Assembly: GCF_030929615.1 (NCBI RefSeq)
Contig: NZ_JAVFVU010000025.1
Coordinates: 1 to 64,000 of the forward strand
Reading direction: 5' to 3'
DNA: 64,000 bases
DNA from: Dyadobacter sp. LHD-138
GTDB lineage: Bacteria > Bacteroidota > Bacteroidia > Cytophagales > Spirosomataceae
Below, piece by piece: positions 1 through 7,845 of the stretch; within the stretch, counting starts at the first letter, position 1; the number at the start of each line of letters is the position of its first letter. A program made the translations under genes and the position numbers. The notes under the pieces were generated by a model. That model saw only the letters and a program-made list of their open reading frames with translations, was not told the origin of the DNA and made no database searches.

Positions 1-41
1 TGCCATTGAGAGTCAGTCATTTCTTTGAAATTCGATTTCAT
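1..41 (-). CDS. Transposase N-terminus, IS5-like (partial)
   Basis: Open at the window edge. The visible start reads MKSNFKEMTDSQW. The phrase TDSQW near the N-terminus is characteristic of IS5/IS427-group DDE transposases, which usually open with a 'LTDSQW' helix. Only 13 codons are visible, so the family call rests on that motif and on the interruption of the neighbouring gene. Confidence 0.5.
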   Translation of the reverse strand, partial: MKSNFKEMTDSQW

Positions 42-117
42 AAACTTGTTTGAGGTGAGATTCAACAAGTTTAACGACTGGCTCTCATTATTAGTTTAAT
101 ACAATCCAAAACATACT
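1..117 (-). mobile_element. End of an IS5-like insertion sequence (partial)
   Basis: Leftward-reading end of an insertion sequence whose body lies outside the window. It contains the first codons of a transposase, and its outer edge falls where the beta-lactamase reading frame at 117-515 stops making sense, close to minus-strand GAGTATGTTTTGG. The subterminal sequence has inverted copies of TGAGAGYCAGTC (about 7-18 and 79-90) and AAACTTGTT/AACAAGTTT. The exact terminus and target duplication cannot be fixed because the other end is not visible. Confidence 0.6.
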
Positions 118-515
118 CTTAACGTCATCATTAAAATACAAAGGTTTCTGATGCTGAGCGAAACGGGATCCGCCATCGCTTGGATAATCCCGGAGCCACC
201 AACAAAACCCGAGGTTTCAATGGTTTTCAAGTCTGTCAAAGCAAATTTTCCTTCATTGGCCTGCTTATAAACCTCCATTAAAATGGGAATTTTAATGGCA
301 CTTGCCTGGGGAAAAATCATATTTTCGTTGAAAGTAAGTGTTTCACCGCTGGTCAGATCAATGGCTGAAAAACCTGTCAAAGCCGATGACTTTTCGATTG
401 TTTCTCTGATCTGTTTCTCCACATTTTGACGGATTAACGCTTGTGGTTTTGTTTGCGCAAAGCCCATGGACATGGCAGCAAACAGAAAAAAAACCAGGCT
501 TGCATTTTTCTTCAT
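117..515 (-). pseudogene. Class A beta-lactamase, truncated by an insertion sequence
   Basis: The N-terminal part of a serine beta-lactamase: a signal peptide (MKKNASLVFFLFAAMSMGFA, cleavage near AQT), then the active-site S-x-x-K motif in SAIKIPIL (about residues 73-80). The frame is normal through NLCILMMTL, just where the SDN motif should follow, and then runs into unrelated residues (RVCFGLY) and a stop. Everything downstream, including SDN, the omega loop and KTG, is missing. The frame break coincides with the insertion sequence at 1-117, so the gene was interrupted rather than gradually decayed. No product with lactamase activity is expected. Confidence 0.8.
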
Positions 516-854
516 AAATATTGATTTAACAACCGTTTTGACCGCTAATGCGTTGAACCGCTAAATTTAGTACTTATTCCTCCGTTCAGGCATTTTGGCG
601 TGTATTTCCCGGCAATTTTATTCCAATTGGGACAATTCCCTTTTATTCCTGGTACTTCTGTTTTTTCAATTGCAAGTGATTATCCAAAATCCTGTTAATT
701 TTGACAAGTAGTAGTGAAAAATTAGTTTATATTATTGATTTTTATAATAAGTTATTAATCATCCGGTTACTGAGCTAATCGCATATAGCTCATTGCCACC
801 AGCTGCTTAGAACTTATTAATCACAGCACACACTTTTCATTAACATCCATTATT
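516..854. other. Divergent intergenic region
   Basis: About 340 bases between the interrupted beta-lactamase (leftward) and comM (rightward). It is AT-rich and must hold both promoters, but no exact TAnnTTTG box with a correctly spaced -33 element was found. No gene or strong hairpin is seen. Confidence 0.4.
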
Positions 855-2396
855 ATGCTTGCAAAAACTTTCGGAAGTGCCGTTTACGGTGTCAATGCCA
901 AAATGATCACCATTGAAGTAACAGTAGGGCAAGGCATGCATTTCCACATCGTCGGGCTTGCCGACAGCGCCGTGAAGGAAAGCGAACACCGCGTGGAAGC
1001 ATCTTTGAAATATTTCAATTACAAGATGCCGCGACAAAAAGTCGTTGTGAATCTGGCGCCCGCCGACATCCGCAAGGAGGGATCCGCGTACGACCTTCCC
1101 ATAGCACTTTGTATTCTGCAATCTTCCGAGCAAATCAGTACCGTGCATCAGCTCGGCGATTATGTGATCATGGGAGAGCTTTCACTGGATGGAAAATTAC
1201 GCCCCATTAAAGGCGTTTTGCCCATAGCGATTGAAGTGAGAAAACAAGGCTTCAAAGGTTTTGTGTTGCCGTCAGAAAATGCCCGTGAAGCGGCAATTGT
1301 TAACAATATTGATGTTATTCCCGTAGAAACACTGGAAGATGCCATTGCTTTTTTTGAAGGAAAAAATACAATCGAACCGCTGGTTGTTGATACCCGCGAT
1401 CTGTTTTTCACGACACAAAATGAATACACTGCTGATTTTGAACATGTTCAGGGTCAGGAAAATATAAAACGGGCCTTGGAAATTGCAGCGGCAGGCGGAC
1501 ATAACGCGATCATGATCGGCCCACCCGGCGCAGGCAAAACAATGCTGGCGAAACGGATTCCGAGCATACTTCCACCGTTAAGTCTACCCGAAGCGCTGGA
1601 AACAACCAAGATTCACTCGGTCGCCGGTAAGTTAGGTTCCAACGCGGCACTGGTTTCCCGCAGGCCTTATCGTGCCCCGCATCACAGCATCAGCGACGCC
1701 GCGCTCGTTGGAGGCGGAAGTTTTCCACAACCCGGAGAAATTTCACTGGCCCATAACGGCGTTCTTTTCCTGGACGAACTTCCCGAATTTAAAAGAACGG
1801 TCCTGGAAGTGATGCGACAGCCGCTGGAAGAAAGAAAAGTATGCATTTCAAGAGCGAAAATGGCTGTGGAATTCCCCGCTAATTTCATGCTCATCGCCAG
1901 TATGAACCCCTGTCCCTGCGGATATTATAACCATCCGGACAAAGAATGTGTTTGCGGACCCGGTGTCGTTCAGAAATATTTAAACAAGATCAGCGGGCCT
2001 TTGCTCGACCGTATTGACCTGCATGTGGAAGTAACGCCGGTTTCCTTCGATCAGATTGCTTCAACACGAAAATCCGAAAGTAGCGAGCAGATCCGCGAGC
2101 GGGTTATCAAAGCACGGGAAATACAGTCAGAGCGGTTTAAAGATAAAAAAGAAATTTATTCCAACGCCATGATGCCGCCCGAAATGGTTAAGGAAATATG
2201 TATCATCGAGACAGCAGGCACTGCGCTGCTACGCACAGCCATGGATCGGTTGGGATTATCGGCCAGAGCATACGACCGGATACTAAAAGTTTCCCGTACG
2301 ATCGCCGATCTGGCTGGCAGCGAAGATATCAAAGTAGAACATTTGGCCGAAGCCATTCAATACCGGAGCCTGGATCGGGAGAATTGGGCGGGATAA
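855..2396 (+). CDS. comM: YifB/ComM family Mg-chelatase-like AAA+ ATPase
   Basis: A cytoplasmic hexameric AAA+ protein. Family members promote branch migration of incoming DNA during natural transformation. The 513 residues give the usual family length. An N-terminal Lon-S16-like ChlI domain (residues 1-165, with GLADSAVKES) precedes the AAA+ module: Walker A GPPGAGKT at 222-229 and Walker B LFLDELPEF near 305-313. A cysteine cluster NPCPCGYYNHPDKECVCG (about 353-370) and the C-terminal Mg-chelatase domain follow. comF lies about 40 kb away, so a competence role is possible, but comM is widespread in bacteria that are not competent. Confidence 0.92.
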   Translation: MLAKTFGSAVYGVNAKMITIEVTVGQGMHFHIVGLADSAVKESEHRVEASLKYFNYKMPRQKVVVNLAPADIRKEGSAYDLPIALCILQSSEQISTVHQLGDYVIMGELSLDGKLRPIKGVLPIAIEVRKQGFKGFVLPSENAREAAIVNNIDVIPVETLEDAIAFFEGKNTIEPLVVDTRDLFFTTQNEYTADFEHVQGQENIKRALEIAAAGGHNAIMIGPPGAGKTMLAKRIPSILPPLSLPEALETTKIHSVAGKLGSNAALVSRRPYRAPHHSISDAALVGGGSFPQPGEISLAHNGVLFLDELPEFKRTVLEVMRQPLEERKVCISRAKMAVEFPANFMLIASMNPCPCGYYNHPDKECVCGPGVVQKYLNKISGPLLDRIDLHVEVTPVSFDQIASTRKSESSEQIRERVIKAREIQSERFKDKKEIYSNAMMPPEMVKEICIIETAGTALLRTAMDRLGLSARAYDRILKVSRTIADLAGSEDIKVEHLAEAIQYRSLDRENWAG

Positions 2397-2417
2397 GCAC
2401 CCTCGAATACTGTCCAG

Positions 2418-3524
2418 TCATGCTTGAGAATGCAAGGTATTTGAGCTATCTGCTGCACGGGTAACGGCAACCTGCGCAACCGTTCTTTGTCGCCCATTAC
2501 GTATATAGTTATTTGCAGGAATTTCAATGAATCTTGTTACCAGGTATGCTAAAAAAATATCCAGTAAAATGACCAGCGAAATCACCACGTAAATATTTGC
2601 ATTGGTTTGCATCATCAGCGAATCGATAATTTTACGCCCCATATTCTGATGGAGAAGGTAGAGGCTGTAAGAAATGGTTCCTAAAAAAACAAGCTGAGGC
2701 CTGGCCATAAATTTCATTTTCCCGCAAATCAACAGGGCAAATAAAACATGATAAAAAAGAATGATCAGCATGTGCTCCCGGTCTGAAATCAGATACATAG
2801 ACCGACCTCCCTTGTCATATAGGTATAATGACGCCAAAACAGAGATTATCATCAGCAGCATATTTTTTACCCAGAAACCCCTGGACGAGAGCTGATAAAA
2901 AAGTATCCCGGAGAAAAACAATGGAAAATGGTTGATGAGCTGAATTTTGGTTACAACCAGCGCATAGAGAGCGGGATAAAATGGCCTAAAAAAGTGAAAA
3001 GCCAATATCCCAACCAGCGTCAGCAGTCCGGAAGTTTCAATGTTATTAATTTTACCCGCCATGTAAACACTGAGAATCCAAAGGTAAAATGCAAACTCGA
3101 TAGCCAGCGTCCAGTAAGAGCCATCCAGATCTTCGATTCCGAAATAGGCCGGGACCATGGTCATATTGATGAGTACATCAACCAGGTTGAAGTGTTGAAA
3201 ATCATACACAAGAATAAAGGCAGAGGTGATCAGCGCACAAACCCAAAATGCCGGATAAAGCCTGCCAAAACGGTTAAGAATAAAACTTTTCCAGTGCGTT
3301 ATTTTATTCAGACTCAGGCTGATTGTAAATCCGCTGATCATAAAAAACAGATCCACGCCGGTGATACCATACCTGAATGTAAAATCCGGACTCAAGTGCG
3401 GCTGGTTATGAGTATAATGAAAAAACACGACACCCAAAGCTGCCAGACCGCGCAGTGCATCAAGCTCTTGTAACCTGCCGGCGTGCACATACCCATTCTT
3501 AAAATACGAGGAGATTTGTTCCAT
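2418..3524 (-). CDS. Acyltransferase 3 family membrane protein
   Basis: An integral membrane O-acyltransferase of the OatA/NodX type, which transfers acyl groups to sugars of surface polymers. It opens with the family signature LDALRGLAALGVVFFHY (about residues 22-38, with the conserved R and H), and about ten hydrophobic segments follow. At 368 residues it is the normal length for a stand-alone member with no SGNH domain. It converges with comM, only 21 bases away. The substrate cannot be told from sequence. A perfect inverted repeat lies 14 bases upstream of the start (3538-3560). Confidence 0.85.
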   Translation of the reverse strand: MEQISSYFKNGYVHAGRLQELDALRGLAALGVVFFHYTHNQPHLSPDFTFRYGITGVDLFFMISGFTISLSLNKITHWKSFILNRFGRLYPAFWVCALITSAFILVYDFQHFNLVDVLINMTMVPAYFGIEDLDGSYWTLAIEFAFYLWILSVYMAGKINNIETSGLLTLVGILAFHFFRPFYPALYALVVTKIQLINHFPLFFSGILFYQLSSRGFWVKNMLLMIISVLASLYLYDKGGRSMYLISDREHMLIILFYHVLFALLICGKMKFMARPQLVFLGTISYSLYLLHQNMGRKIIDSLMMQTNANIYVVISLVILLDIFLAYLVTRFIEIPANNYIRNGRQRTVAQVAVTRAADSSNTLHSQA

Positions 3525-3537
3525 CTATACAAAGATT

Positions 3538-3560
3538 TGATCGTGACCCATATACGATCA
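3538..3560. promoter_or_regulatory. Inverted repeat upstream of the acyltransferase
   Basis: TGATCGT-N9-ACGATCA, a perfect 7-base inverted repeat just upstream of the acyltransferase start on the minus strand. It could be an operator or a 5' UTR hairpin. No regulator is encoded next to it. Confidence 0.35.
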
Positions 3561-3590
3561 CGGTAGATTTCCAATAAGATTAAAATAAGG

Positions 3591-3707
3591 CTAGTGACCC
3601 GTTTTGGGGCTGATTGCTTCCAGCTGGATGTTTACTTGCTGCCCGGCTACTGCCATGGAAAAACAGCAGATAGGGGCTAAAATGAGGGGAAAGAATTTCG
3701 TTTTCAT
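3591..3707 (-). pseudogene. Truncated secreted-protein start (38 aa)
   Basis: A short ORF with a convincing signal peptide: MKTKFFPLILAPICCFSMAV, then AGQQVNIQLEAISPKTGH and a stop. The pattern of basic N-terminus, hydrophobic core and small residues before the mature part is that of an exported protein, but only about 18 mature residues remain. It is probably the 5' remnant of a larger secreted or adhesin gene lost when this region was rearranged. A genuine small exported peptide cannot be excluded. Confidence 0.4.
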
Positions 3708-3871
3708 AAAAATAGTGTGTTATTATGGATCGTAGAATCTTCAAAAACCGTGCGTACCGTGCCAAGGCTATACGTTAAGACAAAGGCAGGATCAATATGC
3801 ATGGCTATGAAGTACAATAATACGAAAGTTTAATTACGAATCAATAAGGAGTTACAAGATTTTCAACTTAG

Positions 3872-4162
3872 GAACACTTCCCTAATCAGCTGTTATTTAG
3901 TGTATTTAGAGGGAGTCAATTTATTATTTGCAATCGGGATGAACAAGGTGATAACGACCCTCGTAGGAAAGAATTTACAGAATACAAAACATCAGATGGC
4001 ATTCAACCAGATTTTGTGGATTTTAATACGAAAACCATCTACTAGCTAAAGCCATATAATCCAAGAGCAATGAAAGCCGGGTGGAAACAGTTAAATAGAT
4101 ATAAAGAAGTTTTAGACAGAAAAACAGGATTTGATTGGAAAACGGTTTTGGACACTTATTAA
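3872..4162 (+). pseudogene. Polymorphic-toxin C-terminal nuclease domain, remnant with nonsense codon
   Basis: The frame from 3872 reads the C-terminal part of a restriction-endonuclease-fold toxin of the kind carried on Rhs/CDI/T9SS-type polymorphic toxins. It shows IQPDFVDFNTKTIY, then stop, then LKPYNPRAMKAGWKQLNRYK, ending KTVLDTY. In relatives the stop position is Glu (the pattern IYELKP), the E of the PD-(D/E)-x-K active site. Here codon 4043-4045 is TAG, one base from GAG. There is no start codon or upstream delivery protein, so this is an orphan tip. It ends 8 bases before the DUF4304 gene, the usual toxin-then-immunity order. Confidence 0.65.
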
Positions 4163-4170
4163 ATTATATT

Positions 4171-4626
4171 ATGGATATTAAGGAGCTTATAGGAATTATT
4201 GACAAGGATTTGTCACCAATTGGGTTCAAAAGGAAAAATAAAAATTGGTTCTTTGAAAATCTGGAATTAATTAAGAATGTCGAGTTACAGAAATCAAATT
4301 ATTCAAACTTGTACTATTTAAATTATGGTTTTATAATTAAAGAAATCAATGTAGACTCGAAAAGTAGACATGTATTCAATCAATTAGGCGGAAGTACTAC
4401 ACAAGAGAAGGCATTTGTTAAAGAATTTTTGGATTTAGAATCAAAAAATTCAAAGGACATTGATTTTTTTGAAGATTATTTAAATAGAAATTTAATTTAT
4501 TATTTAAATAAAATAAATACAACGGATGATCTAAAAAAACATATAATTAATGATTTACCAGATTTAGATATGATTCCATTCGTTGTCAAAGAATACTTTA
4601 ATATTCCTATTGGACCGGAGTTATGA
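4171..4626 (+). CDS. DUF4304 family protein, probable immunity protein
   Basis: A 151-residue acidic cytoplasmic protein. The start MDIKELIGIIDKDLSPIGFKRKNKNWF and the following strand-rich half resemble DUF4304 proteins, which are often encoded after polymorphic-toxin C-termini. I chose ATG 4171 because an upstream in-frame start at 4135 would lie inside the toxin remnant. The gene is very AT-rich (roughly 28% GC by eye), unlike the core genes, which suggests transfer. It appears intact although its partner toxin is broken. The immunity role is inferred from position and family. Confidence 0.65.
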   Translation: MDIKELIGIIDKDLSPIGFKRKNKNWFFENLELIKNVELQKSNYSNLYYLNYGFIIKEINVDSKSRHVFNQLGGSTTQEKAFVKEFLDLESKNSKDIDFFEDYLNRNLIYYLNKINTTDDLKKHIINDLPDLDMIPFVVKEYFNIPIGPEL

Positions 4627-4730
4627 ATATTTATATTTTCTGGAAACTGCTATTTTTAGCCGTCTTTTTTAAGTTTTCAAGTGGGTATGCCCAACAAGAG
4701 TTAATATCTTTAAAGTGCATCAAGGGTTAA
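4623..4730 (+). pseudogene. Truncated signal-peptide ORF coupled to DUF4304
   Basis: Starts with an ATGA overlap on the DUF4304 stop codon. It reads a signal peptide MNIYIFWKLLFLAVFFKFSS followed by GYAQQELISLKCIKG and a stop, 35 residues in all. The coupling suggests it was once a third gene of the toxin-immunity cassette. The end lies where base composition changes to host-like, so the rest was probably deleted. Confidence 0.4.
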
Positions 4731-4909
4731 TGCTTGATAAGTACCTTCTGAGTTTCCGTTTTTCCAGTGTTGGGAAATTTGAGATCTTTTAACAGTCCGT
4801 AAAACCAACGTATATCGCCAAGCGCCCGCAGTGCCAAAACACGGAATGATATCGTTTCAGTGATTTTAACATTTAAAAAGCCGCCGGTAGAATTTACCTT
4901 GGCTGACAC
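4727..4909 (-). pseudogene. Unrecognised C-terminal gene fragment
   Basis: An open frame of about 60 codons with host-like base composition, sitting between AT-rich stretches. It ends LKFPNTGKTETQKVLIKH followed by a stop. It looks like the C-terminus of a larger protein, but I do not recognise the family. An in-frame TGA directly precedes the first usable GTG, so no upstream extension survives. Confidence 0.3.
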
Positions 4910-5015
4910 TCAAAAACATAAAAGTTCAGTTGGAAGAATCTGCTAATAACTTTGACTTGTAAAAGTTGTGAATTATAGAAGTTAAGCTTTCATAAGAAGG
5001 ATTTATACTCAATTT

Positions 5016-5054
5016 ATTTCTATTATACGTAATAGAAATTTGTTGATATATTTG
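5016..5054 (+). promoter_or_regulatory. Candidate promoter with perfect palindromic operator
   Basis: A Bacteroidota-type -7 box TATATTTG (5047-5054) lies 73 bases before the T9SS protein start. Just upstream is a perfect 10-base inverted repeat, ATTTCTATTA-TACG-TAATAGAAAT (5016-5039), covering the expected -33 region. A repressor or activator site is a natural reading. Confidence 0.5.
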
Positions 5055-5127
5055 TAGTAATTGTTTGGATCTGTGTCCCTCCTCAGTCTCAGATTATTAT
5101 TTGAAACTCTCTAATTACAGAACGTTT

Positions 5128-7023
5128 ATGAAAAAACAACTCTATTTGTTGATCCTTTTACTAGTGCTTTCCAGTGAGGTGACTTTCGCTCAATCCCGGT
5201 TTAACCTTCCAATATGGAAAATTCTCAATGGGAGCGATGCAGGCTCTGCAAAGTTGCCTGATGGTACGCTGGTAACCGTTACAAAGATTAAAAGATCCAA
5301 CCCCACTTTTGGTGTGAATATGGGAAAGGCGAAACCCCATGGCGGTTTTCTGGATGGTCTCAATAATGCTAATGCGCCTGAAGTAATACCCAATGGTGAC
5401 GCACTGACCATTAGCGAGTATCTGGGTAGCAAAGATCCAGGCTTATTTACCAATATCTCCGCGCCCACCTTGGAGATTGAGGATGGCTTCAGCGCTTCAT
5501 ATAATAAAGCAGTCGGTTATCATATCAGATTTAGCAAGCCAACCGTCTACTCCAATTTTTTGTTTCTGGATATTGACGGGGAAGTGGATGTTCCTTTTAG
5601 TAATCAGGAATGGAGTGTCGCTTTTGGTTTTAATGGAGATGCGTACATAGCACCTACGATCACATTAAGCCCTGGTACCAATCTGGATCAGGAGAGAGGC
5701 CCAAAACCCGTTGGACCTAATCATGGATGGAGAGACTTGGTTAGCGGTATCATCAGCCCGGCTGCGGCCCTTAATCTTCCTGCTGGCATGCGGATTGTTA
5801 GTCAGCAAAACCAACAGGATTCGAAAGACCCGGACGAAATTAAGAACCAGTATCTGGCCAGCTTTAATGAACCGGTAACTGACTTTTTTGTGCTCTGGGG
5901 GATTGTACAATCATTTAGGGATGCTGGGAATGCGGATGACAACGTTCAAAATTCGGCTATCAGCCCCATTAGTGTCGAGCTTTCTCCGGATTTCGGTGAT
6001 GCGCCGCAGTCTTATAAAACCTTGTATGATGTTGATGCGCTGTTGAATGGCCCTTCTCATGGTATCGTACCTACTTTGAGGTTAGGCGCTACCGTTAATT
6101 CAGAAGCGGATGGCCAACCGGGAACGGGGGCGGATCGTGCGACAGATGATGACGGGGTTGCAAGCTTACCGAATATCACATTGGCACAAACCGTAGTTTC
6201 TTATACGCTTACCACAAGTTTCACGAACGATACGGGTTTACCTGCTTTCATCGTAGCCTGGCTGGATATCAATAATAATGGGAAATTTGATGCATCCGAG
6301 GGCATTAAGAAGAGTCTTCCTGCCAACCAAACGAGCGGGTCAGTGCCCTTCGAGTGGACAGGTTTTACGATAGCAACGGGAAACCAAACGTATGCGCGGT
6401 TCAGGATAACCACGGAAGCCATTACGACGGCAGACATAGGCGGTGCATTTATTAACGGCGAAATCGAAGATTATAAGATTGCATTGGTGTCCACGCCACT
6501 ACCTGTTACACTGATCCGTTTAACGGCGGGCAAGAGCACGGAAGGCATCGGCCTAACCTGGAAAACGGCACAGGAAAAGGATTTCAGCCATTTCGAAGTT
6601 GAGAAAAGTGCAGATGCACGTCAATTTAGAAAAATCGGTACGGTGGCAGGTGCTGATCAGGGACTCTATCATTTTAATGACAGCGCACCAGCGGAAGGCA
6701 ACAACTACTATCGCTTGAAAATGGTAGACCTGGATGGTTCTTCGGCGATATCCAGGGTACTGCACGTGAATTATGAAGCCAATCCAACCTATTTACTCGT
6801 AGAAAACCCGACAAAGGGTGGACAGTTTCAGGTCATCACCAATGCGTCGGCCCCGAGCTTTGAGCTCTATAATAGTTTAGGAGGTAAAGTGGAGGTAAAA
6901 CACAGTGGAGAGCCCGCCGACCAGACCTATACGATGAAAGTCAAAGGCCAGCCATCTGGTTTGTATATACTTAGGATGTTATACAACGGAAAGGTTATTT
7001 CTAAAAAAATAATTTTCCCATAA
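5128..7023 (+). CDS. Secreted GEVED-domain protein with T9SS type A sorting domain
   Basis: A 631-residue exported protein, probably attached to or released from the cell surface. ATG 5128 is chosen because it begins a signal peptide (MKKQLYLLILLLVLSSEVTFA). A large N-terminal beta-rich part of unknown function is followed by a GEVED domain (WLDINNNGKFDASEG to GEIEDYKI, about residues 390-465). A fibronectin-like segment typical of T9SS cargo (LTWKTAQEKDFSHFEVEKS) and a roughly 75-residue type A sorting domain ending SGLYILRMLYNGKVISKKIIF complete it. It is monocistronic, with its own terminator and a palindromic promoter region. The ligand is unknown. Confidence 0.8.
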   Translation: MKKQLYLLILLLVLSSEVTFAQSRFNLPIWKILNGSDAGSAKLPDGTLVTVTKIKRSNPTFGVNMGKAKPHGGFLDGLNNANAPEVIPNGDALTISEYLGSKDPGLFTNISAPTLEIEDGFSASYNKAVGYHIRFSKPTVYSNFLFLDIDGEVDVPFSNQEWSVAFGFNGDAYIAPTITLSPGTNLDQERGPKPVGPNHGWRDLVSGIISPAAALNLPAGMRIVSQQNQQDSKDPDEIKNQYLASFNEPVTDFFVLWGIVQSFRDAGNADDNVQNSAISPISVELSPDFGDAPQSYKTLYDVDALLNGPSHGIVPTLRLGATVNSEADGQPGTGADRATDDDGVASLPNITLAQTVVSYTLTTSFTNDTGLPAFIVAWLDINNNGKFDASEGIKKSLPANQTSGSVPFEWTGFTIATGNQTYARFRITTEAITTADIGGAFINGEIEDYKIALVSTPLPVTLIRLTAGKSTEGIGLTWKTAQEKDFSHFEVEKSADARQFRKIGTVAGADQGLYHFNDSAPAEGNNYYRLKMVDLDGSSAISRVLHVNYEANPTYLLVENPTKGGQFQVITNASAPSFELYNSLGGKVEVKHSGEPADQTYTMKVKGQPSGLYILRMLYNGKVISKKIIFP

Positions 7024-7041
7024 CAGCAAGTCATATATTTT

Positions 7042-7077
7042 AAAAAGCACCAATTTGAGGAGATTGGTGCTTTTTTG
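7042..7077 (+). terminator. Intrinsic terminator of the T9SS protein gene
   Basis: Stem AAAAAGCACCAAT / ATTGGTGCTTTTTT with an 8-base loop, ending in a T-run. Confidence 0.85.
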
Positions 7078-7245
7078 TTTTCGGGCAGTTTTTCATTTCC
7101 CCGGATAATCCAATTAGCAATCAGGATTTCCTTCCCGCGTTTGCAATGTCAAAACATAGAATTGTATCACCTAATTGACTTTACTATGATGAACAGAATC
7201 TTGTATAGCTCCTCGTTACAATCGGGACTTGCCTCGAAGACAAGA

Positions 7246-7752
7246 TTATTCCTTTGCCTCAAACGCCTCTTGATAACACACCGTTCCTACCGGAACGTCA
7301 TGTTTAAAGGGTAGAACCAGAAAATATTCCGCGGGAACATTCGGCAATACGAGAGAAGCATTTACTTTAAATCCGAATCTCTCATAATATTTTGGATCAC
7401 CCAGCACAACACAACCAAGTGCTCCCAATGCTTGAAGGTCATGCAATGCAGCCTTCATGAGTTGAGTACCAATACCTTGTTTTTGATGGCCAGGCAATAC
7501 CGAGATTGGGCCTAAACCGTACCACCCTTTATCTCCGGAAGAAATAGTAACTGGAGAAATGGCTACATGACCCTGGATCTCATCATCTTGTTCAGCGATT
7601 AAGGAGATCGTCAATTGTCCGACTCGTCGCAGGGCATTAACAATAAATTGCTCGTTACGATTGGAATGAGGTGCTGATAAAAATGCTGACTGCGTTAGCT
7701 TTTCAATAGGGTATTCATCCTGAGGTTGTTCCCTGCGAATGTAAGTATTCAT
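7246..7752 (-). CDS. GNAT family N-acetyltransferase (YhbS-like)
   Basis: A 168-residue cytoplasmic acetyl-CoA-dependent acyltransferase. The acetyl-CoA loop reads LGPISVLPGHQKQGIGTQLM (Q/R-x-x-G-x-G/A type), followed by GCVVLGDPKYYERFGF, the signature of the YhbS-like branch. I take the start MNTYIRRE at 7752; an earlier ATG would add nine residues without family resemblance. The substrate is unknown. The gene is followed by a lipoprotein gene on the same strand but not tightly coupled to it. Confidence 0.8.
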   Translation of the reverse strand: MNTYIRREQPQDEYPIEKLTQSAFLSAPHSNRNEQFIVNALRRVGQLTISLIAEQDDEIQGHVAISPVTISSGDKGWYGLGPISVLPGHQKQGIGTQLMKAALHDLQALGALGCVVLGDPKYYERFGFKVNASLVLPNVPAEYFLVLPFKHDVPVGTVCYQEAFEAKE

Positions 7753-7845
7753 TATTTGCATAATTAGGTTGCTGCCCACACCGAAACTACTATAATTTTG
7801 ACAACTTAACTTTTCTATTTAAGTTGTTCAGAACGGAGGGTTATC

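Noticed and set aside
2949..2957. GTTACAACC on the plus strand as another ECF site
   Set aside because: It lies within the acyltransferase coding region and faces no start codon at a sensible distance.
4135..4170. Longer start of the DUF4304 protein
   Set aside because: The added residues are the toxin remnant read in another frame. The family N-terminus begins at MDIKEL.
7075..7314. Rightward 79-codon frame after the T9SS gene terminator
   Set aside because: It begins inside the terminator T-run and ends opposite the GNAT gene, with no family resemblance.
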